Assembly (NCBI GenBank): GCA_937952895.1
Contig: CALFYC010000185.1
Location: 1-8,079, forward strand
Source of the DNA: an uncultured Neisseriaceae bacterium
GTDB taxonomy: Bacteria > Pseudomonadota > Gammaproteobacteria > Burkholderiales > UBA11063
Reading direction: 5' to 3'
DNA length: 8,079 nt
Below are positions 1 through 7,002 of the stretch, piece by piece; within the stretch, counting starts at the first letter, position 1, and every line of letters begins with the position of its first letter. The notes under the pieces were generated by a model. That model saw nothing but the letters and a program-made list of their open reading frames with translations, had not been told where the DNA came from and ran no database searches. Position numbers and translations under genes: made by a program.

Positions 1-1
1 A

Positions 2-31
2 GAATCAGTTTCTGAGGGTGTAATTAAGTAA
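2..31 (+). CDS. Possible 3' end of an upstream gene (partial)
   Basis: One frame is open from the left edge and reads ESVSEGVIK before a TAA stop. Its only support is that an intrinsic terminator follows 22 nt later, which is where the end of a gene would be expected. Another frame (NQFLRV, stop at 21-23) would also fit, so both the frame and the identity are uncertain. Nine codons are too few to name a product. Confidence 0.25.
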   Translation, partial: ESVSEGVIK

Positions 32-53
32 TTGGTTTAAGCTAAAAACTATT

Positions 54-80
54 TCCCCACCTTAAGTGTGGGGATTTTTT
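54..80 (+). terminator. Rho-independent terminator upstream of ribF
   Basis: TCCCCAC (54-60) pairs perfectly with GTGGGGA (68-74) around a 7-nt loop, and six T residues follow at 75-80. The GC-rich stem stands out in this AT-rich sequence. It most likely ends the transcript of the gene to the left. It lies only 12 nt before the ribF start codon, so ribF transcription must either read through it or start almost at the coding sequence. On the minus strand the T run after the stem is interrupted, so bidirectional action is doubtful. Confidence 0.75.
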
Positions 81-92
81 ATCTGATTAAAC

Positions 93-1019
93 ATGTATAG
101 AATTATTATAAATAAGTTAGATGATAATAAGCCAGCTATTGCAGCAATTGGTAATTTTGATGGATTACATAAAGGCCATTTAGAACTTATAAAAGAAATG
201 AATCAGCAAGCTAGACTGCATAATTATAAGCGTTTAGTAATTGTGTTTGAACCATTACCTCTTGAGTATTTTTTTGATCAATTAAATAGACCAAGATTAA
301 CAAGATTAAGCTTACTACGTGATAAATTTCTAATTTTAAAAAAAATAGATTATGCTGATGAATTAATTGTTTTACGCTTTAATAAAAAAACTGCTAACTT
401 ATCCCCCAAACAGTTTATCGAAAATATCTTAAAATTCCAATTAAATGTAACTGAAGTGGTAGTTGGTGATGATTTTAAATTTGGTAAAAATGGTTTAGGT
501 AGAAGTCAAGATTTTAAAGATGCAAATGTTAAGCCAATTACAATTAATAAATACCTAATAAATAATCAAAGAGTTTCAAGTTCTATAATTCGAGAGTATG
601 CTAAAATAAATGACTTATCTAGAGTTGGCAAATATTTAGGACGCAATTTACAATATACTTCAAGGGTAATTTATGGTAATCAATTGGGCCGAAAATATGG
701 TGTGCCAACAATTAATCTGTGTTTAGGTCATAATGTTCCCGCACTTTGGGGGATTTATATTGCTTTTGTCTATATTGATGGTATTCGCTACAATGCGGTA
801 GCAAGTATTGGTAAAAACCCCACAGTGACTAATCAAGAGAAGTATAAGTTAGAAGCTCATTTGCTTGATATTGATATGGACCTATATGGTAAAATAGCTA
901 CTGTAGAAATATTAGAATTCATGCGTGAAGAAAAGAAGTTTGCTGACTTTAACACTATGTTTGAACAAATATATGCTGATTTGGAATTAGGTCGCAATTA
1001 TTTTAAAAATATAAAATAA
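93..1019 (+). CDS. ribF: Bifunctional riboflavin kinase / FMN adenylyltransferase (FAD synthetase)
   Basis: RibF phosphorylates riboflavin to FMN and then adenylates FMN to FAD in the cytoplasm. The N-terminal nucleotidyltransferase domain (about residues 14-170) shows the GNFDGLHKGH nucleotide-binding motif at 20-29, VVVGDDFKFG at 122-131 and the family's SSSIIRE segment at 162-168. The C-terminal flavokinase domain (about 180-305) has GRKYGVPTINL at 199-209, SIGKNPTV at 238-245 and EAHLLD at 254-259, whose Glu is the family's catalytic base. Its 308 residues match the usual family length. The ATG at 93 puts the first motif at the expected distance from the N-terminus, but no clear Shine-Dalgarno sequence precedes it. 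It leads the ribF-ileS-lspA-ispH cluster, 31 nt before ileS. No FMN riboswitch fits in the 92 bases upstream. Confidence 0.97.
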   Translation: MYRIIINKLDDNKPAIAAIGNFDGLHKGHLELIKEMNQQARLHNYKRLVIVFEPLPLEYFFDQLNRPRLTRLSLLRDKFLILKKIDYADELIVLRFNKKTANLSPKQFIENILKFQLNVTEVVVGDDFKFGKNGLGRSQDFKDANVKPITINKYLINNQRVSSSIIREYAKINDLSRVGKYLGRNLQYTSRVIYGNQLGRKYGVPTINLCLGHNVPALWGIYIAFVYIDGIRYNAVASIGKNPTVTNQEKYKLEAHLLDIDMDLYGKIATVEILEFMREEKKFADFNTMFEQIYADLELGRNYFKNIK

Positions 1020-1036
1020 AAATTATAAAGAATGAT

Positions 1037-1040
1037 AGGA
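1037..1040 (+). promoter_or_regulatory. Ribosome binding site of ileS
   Basis: AGGA lies 10 nt before the ATG at 1051, in the 31-nt gap after ribF. It supports that ATG as the ileS start. Confidence 0.55.
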
Positions 1041-1050
1041 TAATTATTCA

Positions 1051-3831
1051 ATGGATTATAAAAACACAGTAAATTTACTTGAGACTGAGTTTCCAATGCG
1101 TGGTGATTTAGCCAAACGTGAACCTTTGATGCTTGATAAATGGTATAAAGAAGATCGCTATAATAAGTTGAGAAAGAAATGTAAAGGTCGTAAAAAATTC
1201 ATTCTACATGATGGACCGCCCTATGCAAATGGTGATATTCATTTGGGCCATGCGGTAAATAAGGTTTTAAAAGACATTGTGGTTCGTAGCAAAACTATTG
1301 CTGGATTTGATGCTCCATACGTCCCAGGATGGGATTGCCATGGTTTACCCATTGAACATAAGGTTGAAAAAGATCATGGTAAGAATATTCCAGCAAAAGA
1401 ATTTCGAGAAAAATGTCGTAAATATGCTAAAGAACAAGTTGAAATCCAAAAAAAAGGATTTAAACGTCTAGGTATTCTTGGTGATTGGGAAAATCCATAT
1501 CTGACTATGGATTATAAAGTCGAAGCTGATACAGTAAGAGCGTTAGGTGAAATTTACAAAAATGGTTATTTACAAAGTGGTAAAAAACCTGTTCATTGGT
1601 GTATTGAGTGTGGTTCAGCTTTAGCTGAAGCTGAGGTAGAATATCAGGATAAAGTATCACCGGCAATTTTTGTGAAATTTAAAATTGTTGATAAAAATAT
1701 TTTTAAAGCATTTAATGGATCAATAGATAATAATTTGGATGTTTATGCCATAATTTGGACCACAACTCCGTGGACATTGCCTGCCAACCAAGCAATCTGT
1801 GTTGGGCATGATATTCAATATGCATTAGTTAAAGCACATAATAGCTATCTTTTGATCGCAAAAGATTTAGTTGAATCAGTTATTAATCAAAAAGAGAATG
1901 TAGATCATGAAATTGTTGCAATAACTGAAGGTGGTAAATTAGAAGGTTTTAAAAGTCAACATCCATTCTATACTGATCGTATAGTTCCTATAATTTTAGG
2001 TGAACACGTTACAACTGATACTGGAACTGGGATTGTGCATACTGCACCAGCTCATGGTATTGAAGATTATCAAGTTGGGCTTAAATACAAATTAGAAATT
2101 CATAATCCGGTTGGCGATGATGGTTCTTTTATTAGTAATACTCCATTATTTGCTGGCTTAAAAGTATGGGCAGCTAATGCTAAAGTAATTGAAACTTTAG
2201 ATGAAAAACAGGCTTTATGGTCACAAAGTAAACTTAATCATAGTTATCCTCATTGTTGGCGGCATAAAACACCACTTATTTTTAGAGCTACTTCGCAATG
2301 GTTTATCAGTATGGATGTAGCAAATCATGCTGGAAAAACTCTACGCAAGCAAGCTTTAGAATCAATTGATAAAACTGGGTTTTCACCGAGTTGGGGTAGA
2401 GCTAGACTTGAAGCTATGATTAAAAATCGTCCAGATTGGTGTGTTTCTCGACAGCGCAACTGGGGAACTCCCATGACATTTTTTGTGCATCGTGAAACTG
2501 GTGAGTTACATCCAGATAGTTATACTATTTTAGAACAAGTTGCACAAAAAATTGAAAATAGTGGAATTGATGCGTGGTTTGATCCTGAATTAACCGGAGA
2601 ATCATTACATATTAAAGATGCAGTTAATTATCGTAAATTAACTGATACTATTGATGTATGGTTTGATTCTGGTGCAACACACTTTAGTGTATTAAAAAGA
2701 CGTGAAGAGTTATTGTCTCCAGCAGATTTATATTTAGAAGGCTCGGACCAACATCGTGGTTGGTTTCAATCTTCATTATTAACTGGTTGCGCGATTAATG
2801 GTCGTGCACCTTATAATCATCTATTAACTCATGGCTTTACAGTAGATGAAAATGGACATAAAATGTCTAAATCAAAGGGTAATGGCATTGAACCAATAGA
2901 AATAATGAATCAATATGGGGCTGATATTTTAAGGTTGTGGGTTGCTTCATCTGATTATTCAGGTGAACTTAGCTTATCTAATGAAATTTTAAAACGCACA
3001 GCAGATAATTATAGACGTATTAGAAATACATTAAGATTCTTATTAGCTAATTTAGCAGATTTTAATTTTGCTAATGACGAGGTTAAATTAGATGATTTGG
3101 TTGAAGTGGATAAATATGCACTAATTCGATTACATTCAGTGCAAGATAAAGTAGTTAATAAATTATATGCAAGTTTTCAGTTTCATCTGGCAATTCAAGA
3201 ATTAGTTAATTATTGTTCAGAAGATTTAGGTGGGTTTTATTTGGATATTTTAAAAGATCGATTATATACAAGTAAAGCAGATTGTCATGCACGTAGATCA
3301 TGTCAGACAGTTTTATATCATCTAACTAAATCGTTAGCTTTGATGTTTTCACCAATATTGTGTTTTACTGCGGATGAGGTGTGGGAAACGATTCAAAATG
3401 ATAAATCAGATAGTACCTTATATCATACTTATCATCAAGTTCCAGTTATTCATGATAGTGAAATGTTGCAATATAAATGGGGTCAAATTGAAGAATTAAG
3501 GGTAATTATCTTAAAAGAATTAGAGAATAAACGTGTTGAAGGGGTAATTGGTTCATCATTACAGGCAGATTTGGTGATTAAAGCAGAAGAACAATTATTT
3601 GAGATTTTATCAGCTTTAGGTAATGATTTAAAATTTGTATATATGGTATCTTCTGTAGTTATAGAAAAAGCAACAACTACAGATGTTACGGTAATTCCAA
3701 GTAGTAATCTAAAATGTGAGAGATGTTGGCATTATTCAGATACAGTTGGTTCCAATCATGAACATAATACTATTTGTAATCGTTGTGTAGAAAATGTTGT
3801 AGGTAATGGTGAAATACGTCAATTTGCCTAA
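1051..3831 (+). CDS. ileS: Isoleucyl-tRNA synthetase
   Basis: This class I synthetase charges tRNA-Ile with isoleucine and edits misactivated valine. The Rossmann catalytic core carries the HIGH motif as HLGH at 64-67 (within PPYANGDIHLGH) and KMSKS at 604-608. The inserted CP1 editing domain (about 200-400) shows WTTTPWTLPANQA at 236-248 and GTGIVHTAPAHG followed by EDY (325-340). WCVSRQRNWGTPM (463-475), IDVWFDSGATH (534-544) and SDQHRGWFQSS (565-575) are typical bacterial IleS blocks. The anticodon-binding domain follows KMSKS, and the C-terminus holds a zinc finger with Cys889, Cys892, Cys909 and Cys912. At 926 residues it is close to E. coli IleS, and no domain is missing. It looks like the ordinary bacterial type with the C-terminal zinc site, not the eukaryote-like type linked to mupirocin resistance. 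It lies between ribF and lspA in the conserved order. Confidence 0.98.
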   Translation: MDYKNTVNLLETEFPMRGDLAKREPLMLDKWYKEDRYNKLRKKCKGRKKFILHDGPPYANGDIHLGHAVNKVLKDIVVRSKTIAGFDAPYVPGWDCHGLPIEHKVEKDHGKNIPAKEFREKCRKYAKEQVEIQKKGFKRLGILGDWENPYLTMDYKVEADTVRALGEIYKNGYLQSGKKPVHWCIECGSALAEAEVEYQDKVSPAIFVKFKIVDKNIFKAFNGSIDNNLDVYAIIWTTTPWTLPANQAICVGHDIQYALVKAHNSYLLIAKDLVESVINQKENVDHEIVAITEGGKLEGFKSQHPFYTDRIVPIILGEHVTTDTGTGIVHTAPAHGIEDYQVGLKYKLEIHNPVGDDGSFISNTPLFAGLKVWAANAKVIETLDEKQALWSQSKLNHSYPHCWRHKTPLIFRATSQWFISMDVANHAGKTLRKQALESIDKTGFSPSWGRARLEAMIKNRPDWCVSRQRNWGTPMTFFVHRETGELHPDSYTILEQVAQKIENSGIDAWFDPELTGESLHIKDAVNYRKLTDTIDVWFDSGATHFSVLKRREELLSPADLYLEGSDQHRGWFQSSLLTGCAINGRAPYNHLLTHGFTVDENGHKMSKSKGNGIEPIEIMNQYGADILRLWVASSDYSGELSLSNEILKRTADNYRRIRNTLRFLLANLADFNFANDEVKLDDLVEVDKYALIRLHSVQDKVVNKLYASFQFHLAIQELVNYCSEDLGGFYLDILKDRLYTSKADCHARRSCQTVLYHLTKSLALMFSPILCFTADEVWETIQNDKSDSTLYHTYHQVPVIHDSEMLQYKWGQIEELRVIILKELENKRVEGVIGSSLQADLVIKAEEQLFEILSALGNDLKFVYMVSSVVIEKATTTDVTVIPSSNLKCERCWHYSDTVGSNHEHNTICNRCVENVVGNGEIRQFA

Positions 3832-3872
3832 GTTATAATACTGGTTTATTGTGGCCTTAATTTTAAAGGAAC

Positions 3873-3878
3873 AGGGGA
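3873..3878 (+). promoter_or_regulatory. Ribosome binding site that decides the lspA GTG start
   Basis: AGGGGA ends 6 nt before the GTG at 3885; a second purine block, AAGGA, lies at 3866-3870. This is the strongest Shine-Dalgarno sequence in the block and the main reason for accepting a GTG start. Confidence 0.65.
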
Positions 3879-3884
3879 TTTATT

Positions 3885-4397
3885 GTGAATAAATGTGATT
3901 GGACTACTAAAGCTAATTTATCTTGGAAATGCCGTTTTGGATTATTGGGATTTTCTTTTATTATAATTATTTTAGATCAAATTACCAAAGAGGTTGCACG
4001 ACATAATTTGATGCTTTATCAAGTAAAACCGTTTGTTCAATATTGGAGTTGGACTTTAGCATATAATAAAGGTGCTGCATTTAGTTTTCTTGCAGATCAG
4101 TCGGGTTGGCAAAAGCTATTTTTTGGATTAGTAGCTTTAATCGTATCAATTTGTCTCGTTTATTATATTTTAAACCGAAGTTATTCACGTTTATCCGGGA
4201 TTGCTTTGAGCTTTATTTTAGGTGGTGCTTTGGGTAACTTAATTGATCGAATTTTATATGGTGAAGTTACTGATTTTGTTTTATGGTATTATCGTTCTCA
4301 TTCATGGCCTGCATTTAATGTTGCAGATAGTTTTATTACAGTGGGTATTACGCTTTTAATTATAGAGAATGTATTTTTTGGTAAGAAAAATAGTTAA
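3885..4397 (+). CDS. lspA: Prolipoprotein signal peptidase (signal peptidase II)
   Basis: LspA is an inner-membrane aspartyl protease that removes the signal peptide of prolipoproteins after the lipobox Cys has been modified. The 170-residue length fits the family. Four hydrophobic segments are visible, at about 18-31, 78-97, 103-120 and 149-165. Conserved blocks are ILDQITK (29-35), AYNKGAAFSF (59-68), GGALGNLIDRILYGEVTDF (113-131) and FNVADSF (144-150). Asp130 in VTDF and Asp148 in VADS correspond to the family's catalytic pair. The GTG start is chosen because of its strong ribosome binding site and gives a short cytoplasmic lead of about 17 residues before the first helix. The gene follows ileS by 53 nt and ends 2 nt before ispH, so translation of the two may be coupled. 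Confidence 0.97.
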   Translation: MNKCDWTTKANLSWKCRFGLLGFSFIIIILDQITKEVARHNLMLYQVKPFVQYWSWTLAYNKGAAFSFLADQSGWQKLFFGLVALIVSICLVYYILNRSYSRLSGIALSFILGGALGNLIDRILYGEVTDFVLWYYRSHSWPAFNVADSFITVGITLLIIENVFFGKKNS

Positions 4398-4399
4398 AT

Positions 4400-5341
4400 A
4401 TGACAAATTTTACTAAAAAAATTATTTTAGCCGAACCTCGTGGGTTTTGTGCTGGAGTTGATCGAGCAATTGATATTGTTGAAAAAGCTCTCAATAAATA
4501 TGGTTCGCCAATTTATGTGCGTCATGAAGTTGTGCATAATAAATATGTAGTAGAGAATTTAAAATCACGTGGAGCTATTTTTATTGAAGATATTAAAGAT
4601 GTTCCAGAAAACAGTATTTTGATTTATTCAGCTCATGGAGTTCCTCTCTCAGTTAGAGAAGAAGCAGCTGAAAAAAATTTAAAAATGATTTTTGATGCAA
4701 CTTGTCCATTAGTTAGTAAAGTGCATGTTGAAATTAAAAATTTACACAATCAAGGTTATACAATTTTAATGATTGGACATAAGGGGCATCCTGAAGTTGA
4801 AGGAACTATGGGGCAAGTATCTGGGGAAATCTATTTGATCGAAAAAGAAGCAGATATTGAAGATTTACCGATTTGTAAAGAAATAGAAAAAATTGCAGTA
4901 GTTACCCAAACTACATTATCCGTTGATGAAACTAAGTTAATCATTGATCGACTTAAATTAACTTTTAAAAATTTACGTTTACCTAAAAATGAAGATATCT
5001 GTTATGCTACGCAAAATCGCCAAGATGCAGTAAAAGCTTTAGCTAAAGCTTGTGATTTATTAATTGTAATTGGTAGTAAAAATAGTTCAAACTCTAATCG
5101 ATTAAAAGAATTAGCTGAAAATCTTGGCGTAACTTCATATTTAATTGATTTTGCTAGTGAAATTGAAGGTTCATGGTTAAATGGTGCAACAACAGTTGGT
5201 GTTACAGCTGGTGCTTCAGCTCCAGAAGTATTAGTAGAAGGCGTTATTAATAAATTAAAACAGCACGAATTTTTAAAAATTGAAACGCTAAAAACAGTGG
5301 AAGAACATATGATATTTGCGCTTCCTAGTGAATTAAGATAA
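4400..5341 (+). CDS. ispH: 4-hydroxy-3-methylbut-2-enyl diphosphate reductase
   Basis: IspH (LytB) is the iron-sulfur enzyme of the last MEP pathway step, reducing HMBPP to IPP and DMAPP in the cytoplasm. The three cluster-binding cysteines are Cys17 (PRGFCAGVDRA), Cys102 (FDATCPLV) and Cys201 (DICYATQNRQDA). Substrate-binding residues are present: His46 in RHEVVHN, His79 in SAHGV, His130 and Glu132 in GHPEVEGTMGQ, and the SKNSSNSNRL block at 226-235. GVTAGASAPE (267-276) is the usual C-terminal block. At 313 residues it is near the 316 of E. coli. The ATG lies 2 nt after the lspA stop with only a weak purine stretch before it, which suggests translational coupling. The CYATQNRQDAVK wording resembles betaproteobacterial IspH as I recall it, where E. 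coli has CYATTNRQEAVR. Its E. coli-type neighbour fkpB is absent. Confidence 0.98.
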   Translation: MTNFTKKIILAEPRGFCAGVDRAIDIVEKALNKYGSPIYVRHEVVHNKYVVENLKSRGAIFIEDIKDVPENSILIYSAHGVPLSVREEAAEKNLKMIFDATCPLVSKVHVEIKNLHNQGYTILMIGHKGHPEVEGTMGQVSGEIYLIEKEADIEDLPICKEIEKIAVVTQTTLSVDETKLIIDRLKLTFKNLRLPKNEDICYATQNRQDAVKALAKACDLLIVIGSKNSSNSNRLKELAENLGVTSYLIDFASEIEGSWLNGATTVGVTAGASAPEVLVEGVINKLKQHEFLKIETLKTVEEHMIFALPSELR

Positions 5342-5351
5342 TGGTTTAAGT

Positions 5352-6695
5352 ATGTTAGAAAATTTATCAACTAAATTAAGTGGAATTGTTAAGACCATTT
5401 CAGGAAATGCACGCTTAACCGAAAGTAATATTCAAGATGCATTACGTGAGATTAGAATTGCGCTACTTGAAGCTGATGTTGCAATTCCAGTAGTTAAATC
5501 ATTTATTGACAAGATTAAAGAAGAAGCTGTTGGTCAAAAAGTAATTGGTAGCTTAAAGCCTGGTCAAGCGCTAGTTGGAGTTGTTAATGAAAAGTTAATT
5601 GAGCTAATGGGTTCCTTTAATGATACTTTAAATCTAAGTATGACACCCCCTGCAATTGTCTTAATGGCTGGCCTTCAAGGTGCTGGTAAAACTACAACAG
5701 TTGGAAAGCTAGCCAGAAGACTTAAAGAAAATGAAAAAAAGAAAGTGTTGGTGGTAAGTGCTGATGTATATCGCCCAGCTGCAATCAAACAATTAGAGGT
5801 TTTAGCTAAAAGTGTAGCTGTAGATTATTTTCCATCAGATGTATCACAAAAGCCAATAGATATTGCCAAAGATGCTCTAGAATATGCTAAAAGTCACTAC
5901 TATGATGTGTTAATTATCGATACGGCCGGGCGATTAAGTATTGATGAAGCGATGATGAATGAAATTAAAGAATTACATCGTGCATTAAATCCGGTTGAGA
6001 CCTTATTTGTAGCTGATGCAATGCTTGGCCAAGATGCAGTTAATACTGCTAAAGCTTTTAATGAAGCACTTGAATTAACGGGCGTAATCTTAACCAAAAT
6101 GGATGGAGACTCAAGAGGTGGTGCTGCGCTTTCAATCCGTCAAATTACCGGAAAACCAATTAAATTTATTGGTGTTTCAGAAAAATCAAATGGCTTAGAA
6201 CCATTTTATCCAGATCGCTTAGCTTCACGTATTCTTGGAATGGGGGATATCTTATCTTTAATTGATGAAGTTAAAGGTTCAGTTGATGAAGCCGAAGCTA
6301 AAAAATTGATGGAGAAAGTCAAAAAAGGTAAGAAATTTGATTTGGAAGATTTTAAATCACAGTTTGAGCAATTAGATAAAATGGGTGGCTTAAATACTAT
6401 CTTAGATAAAATGCCTATGAATATTGCGCAAAAAGCACCACAAATTGTAAATGATAAGATGATGAGCAAAAATTTAGCAATTATAAATTCCATGACTCTT
6501 GAAGAAAGACGAAAGCCAGATATTTTAAAAGCTTCACGTAAGCGAAGAATCGCGGTTGGAAGTGGGACAACTGTTCAAGAAGTAAATCAATTACTTAAAC
6601 AATATGAGCAAATTAGTGAAATGATGAAGAAATTTGGCGGTGGTGGTATGTTTAAAATGATGAAGAATTTTAGACATTTAATGCCAAAAATGTAG
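5352..6695 (+). CDS. ffh: Signal recognition particle GTPase, Ffh/SRP54
   Basis: Ffh binds 4.5S RNA and hydrophobic signal sequences on nascent chains and delivers ribosomes to FtsY at the inner membrane. The helical N domain (about 1-95) includes ALLEADVAIPVV (37-48). The G domain shows the P-loop GLQGAGKT (107-114), DVYRPAA (138-144), DTAGR (190-194) and TKMDGD (248-253). The M domain (about 328-447) has the RNA-binding segment RRKPDILKASRKRRIAVGSG at 386-405 and a Met- and Gly-rich end (FGGGGMFKMMKNFRHLMPKM). At 447 residues it is complete and of normal length. The ATG at 5352 lies 10 nt after the ispH stop with no clear Shine-Dalgarno sequence; it matches the family's usual N-terminus (MLENL, compare MLDNL). 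It is probably the last gene of the operon. In many proteobacteria ffh sits near rpsP-rimM-trmD-rplS, so this position is uncommon. Confidence 0.98.
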   Translation: MLENLSTKLSGIVKTISGNARLTESNIQDALREIRIALLEADVAIPVVKSFIDKIKEEAVGQKVIGSLKPGQALVGVVNEKLIELMGSFNDTLNLSMTPPAIVLMAGLQGAGKTTTVGKLARRLKENEKKKVLVVSADVYRPAAIKQLEVLAKSVAVDYFPSDVSQKPIDIAKDALEYAKSHYYDVLIIDTAGRLSIDEAMMNEIKELHRALNPVETLFVADAMLGQDAVNTAKAFNEALELTGVILTKMDGDSRGGAALSIRQITGKPIKFIGVSEKSNGLEPFYPDRLASRILGMGDILSLIDEVKGSVDEAEAKKLMEKVKKGKKFDLEDFKSQFEQLDKMGGLNTILDKMPMNIAQKAPQIVNDKMMSKNLAIINSMTLEERRKPDILKASRKRRIAVGSGTTVQEVNQLLKQYEQISEMMKKFGGGGMFKMMKNFRHLMPKM

Positions 6696-6697
6696 TC

Positions 6698-6713
6698 GAT
6701 TTTTATAAAAATC
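6698..6713 (+). terminator. Weak possible terminator after ffh (16-bp palindrome)
   Basis: GATTTTTATAAAAATC is a perfect 16-nt palindrome starting 2 nt after the ffh stop codon. It could fold into a short AT stem. It lacks a GC core and has no T run after it, so it is at best a weak terminator. Its place directly after the last operon gene is the main argument for a role. Confidence 0.3.
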
Positions 6714-6736
6714 TAAAATAGCTTATAAAGCCATAA

Positions 6737-6763
6737 TTATCAATGCTTTTAACAAAGTGATAA
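6737..6763 (+). other. Imperfect hairpin downstream of ffh
   Basis: TTATCA (6737-6742) pairs with TGATAA (6758-6763), and inside it CTTT (6746-6749) pairs with AAAG (6754-6757) around a TAAC loop. A 3-nt bulge (ATG, 6743-6745) sits on the left arm. There is no T run after it. It may protect the 3' end of the operon mRNA, or it may simply reflect AT-rich sequence. Confidence 0.25.
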
Positions 6764-6795
6764 ATTATACGGTGATCTACCAAAGTCTATAATGA

Positions 6796-7002
6796 GGTGT
6801 AAAAAACGCCCTTCAAATATCCCTTTATAGTATAACTCCCTCTAAACCAAGGGCAAATTGCTATAAAGGTAGTCAATTCATAGCAAATAAATTAAACAAA
6901 TTTTTTATTGATCAATTATTAGGTAAGCCGCAAGCTAGAAATTTAGAAATTGCTGATGGAAATAAAATTTATTGTAGTAGAATTTATTTACTATATTTAT
7001 AA
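6796..7002 (+). pseudogene. Open stretch of 68 codons without a start; possible gene remnant
   Basis: This frame is open between a TGA at 6793 and a TAA at 7000 and contains no ATG or plausible alternative start. It includes SKPRANCYKGSQFIANKLNK in its middle and ADGNKIYCSRIY near its end. The composition is protein-like but I recognise no family. KGSQF followed by a basic stretch faintly recalls the DxGSQF segment of DDE integrases and transposases, but the key Asp would be Tyr and no other motif supports this. It overlaps a structured repeat region and may not be coding at all. Confidence 0.2.
6809..6886. repeat. Cluster of overlapping inverted repeats (structured intergenic element)
   Basis: Three inverted repeats overlap. 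CCTTTATAG (6822-6830) matches CTATAAAGG (6861-6869), a perfect 9-bp stem enclosing a CCCT/AGGG hairpin (6838-6841 and 6850-6853). GCCCTT (6809-6814) matches AAGGGC (6849-6854). TTGCTAT (6858-6864) matches ATAGCAA (6880-6886). Some of these stems exclude each other. Read on the minus strand, the GCCCTT/AAGGGC stem is followed by G and six T, which could terminate transcripts of the minus-strand gene at 6997-7664; its loop of 34 nt is long for a terminator. No plus-strand gene lies just downstream, so a riboswitch role is unlikely. Confidence 0.4.

Noticed and set aside
3834..3839. TATAAT between ileS and lspA, a possible internal promoter
   Set aside because: A perfect -10 box is present, but there is no recognisable -35 box at 16-18 nt upstream, and such hexamers are frequent by chance in this AT-rich DNA.
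5002..5370. Minus-strand open frame of 122 codons opposite ispH
   Set aside because: It lies entirely over the well-supported ispH and the ffh start, has no ribosome binding site and resembles no family; it is a shadow of the plus-strand coding. The smaller frames at 1277-1471, 5900-6097 and 6206-6493 are rejected for the same reason.
6796..7002. Remnant of a DDE transposase or integrase
   Set aside because: Only a KGSQF string fits; the catalytic Asp is replaced by Tyr, no second motif follows, and no terminal inverted repeats or target duplications are visible. Kept only as an unidentified open stretch.
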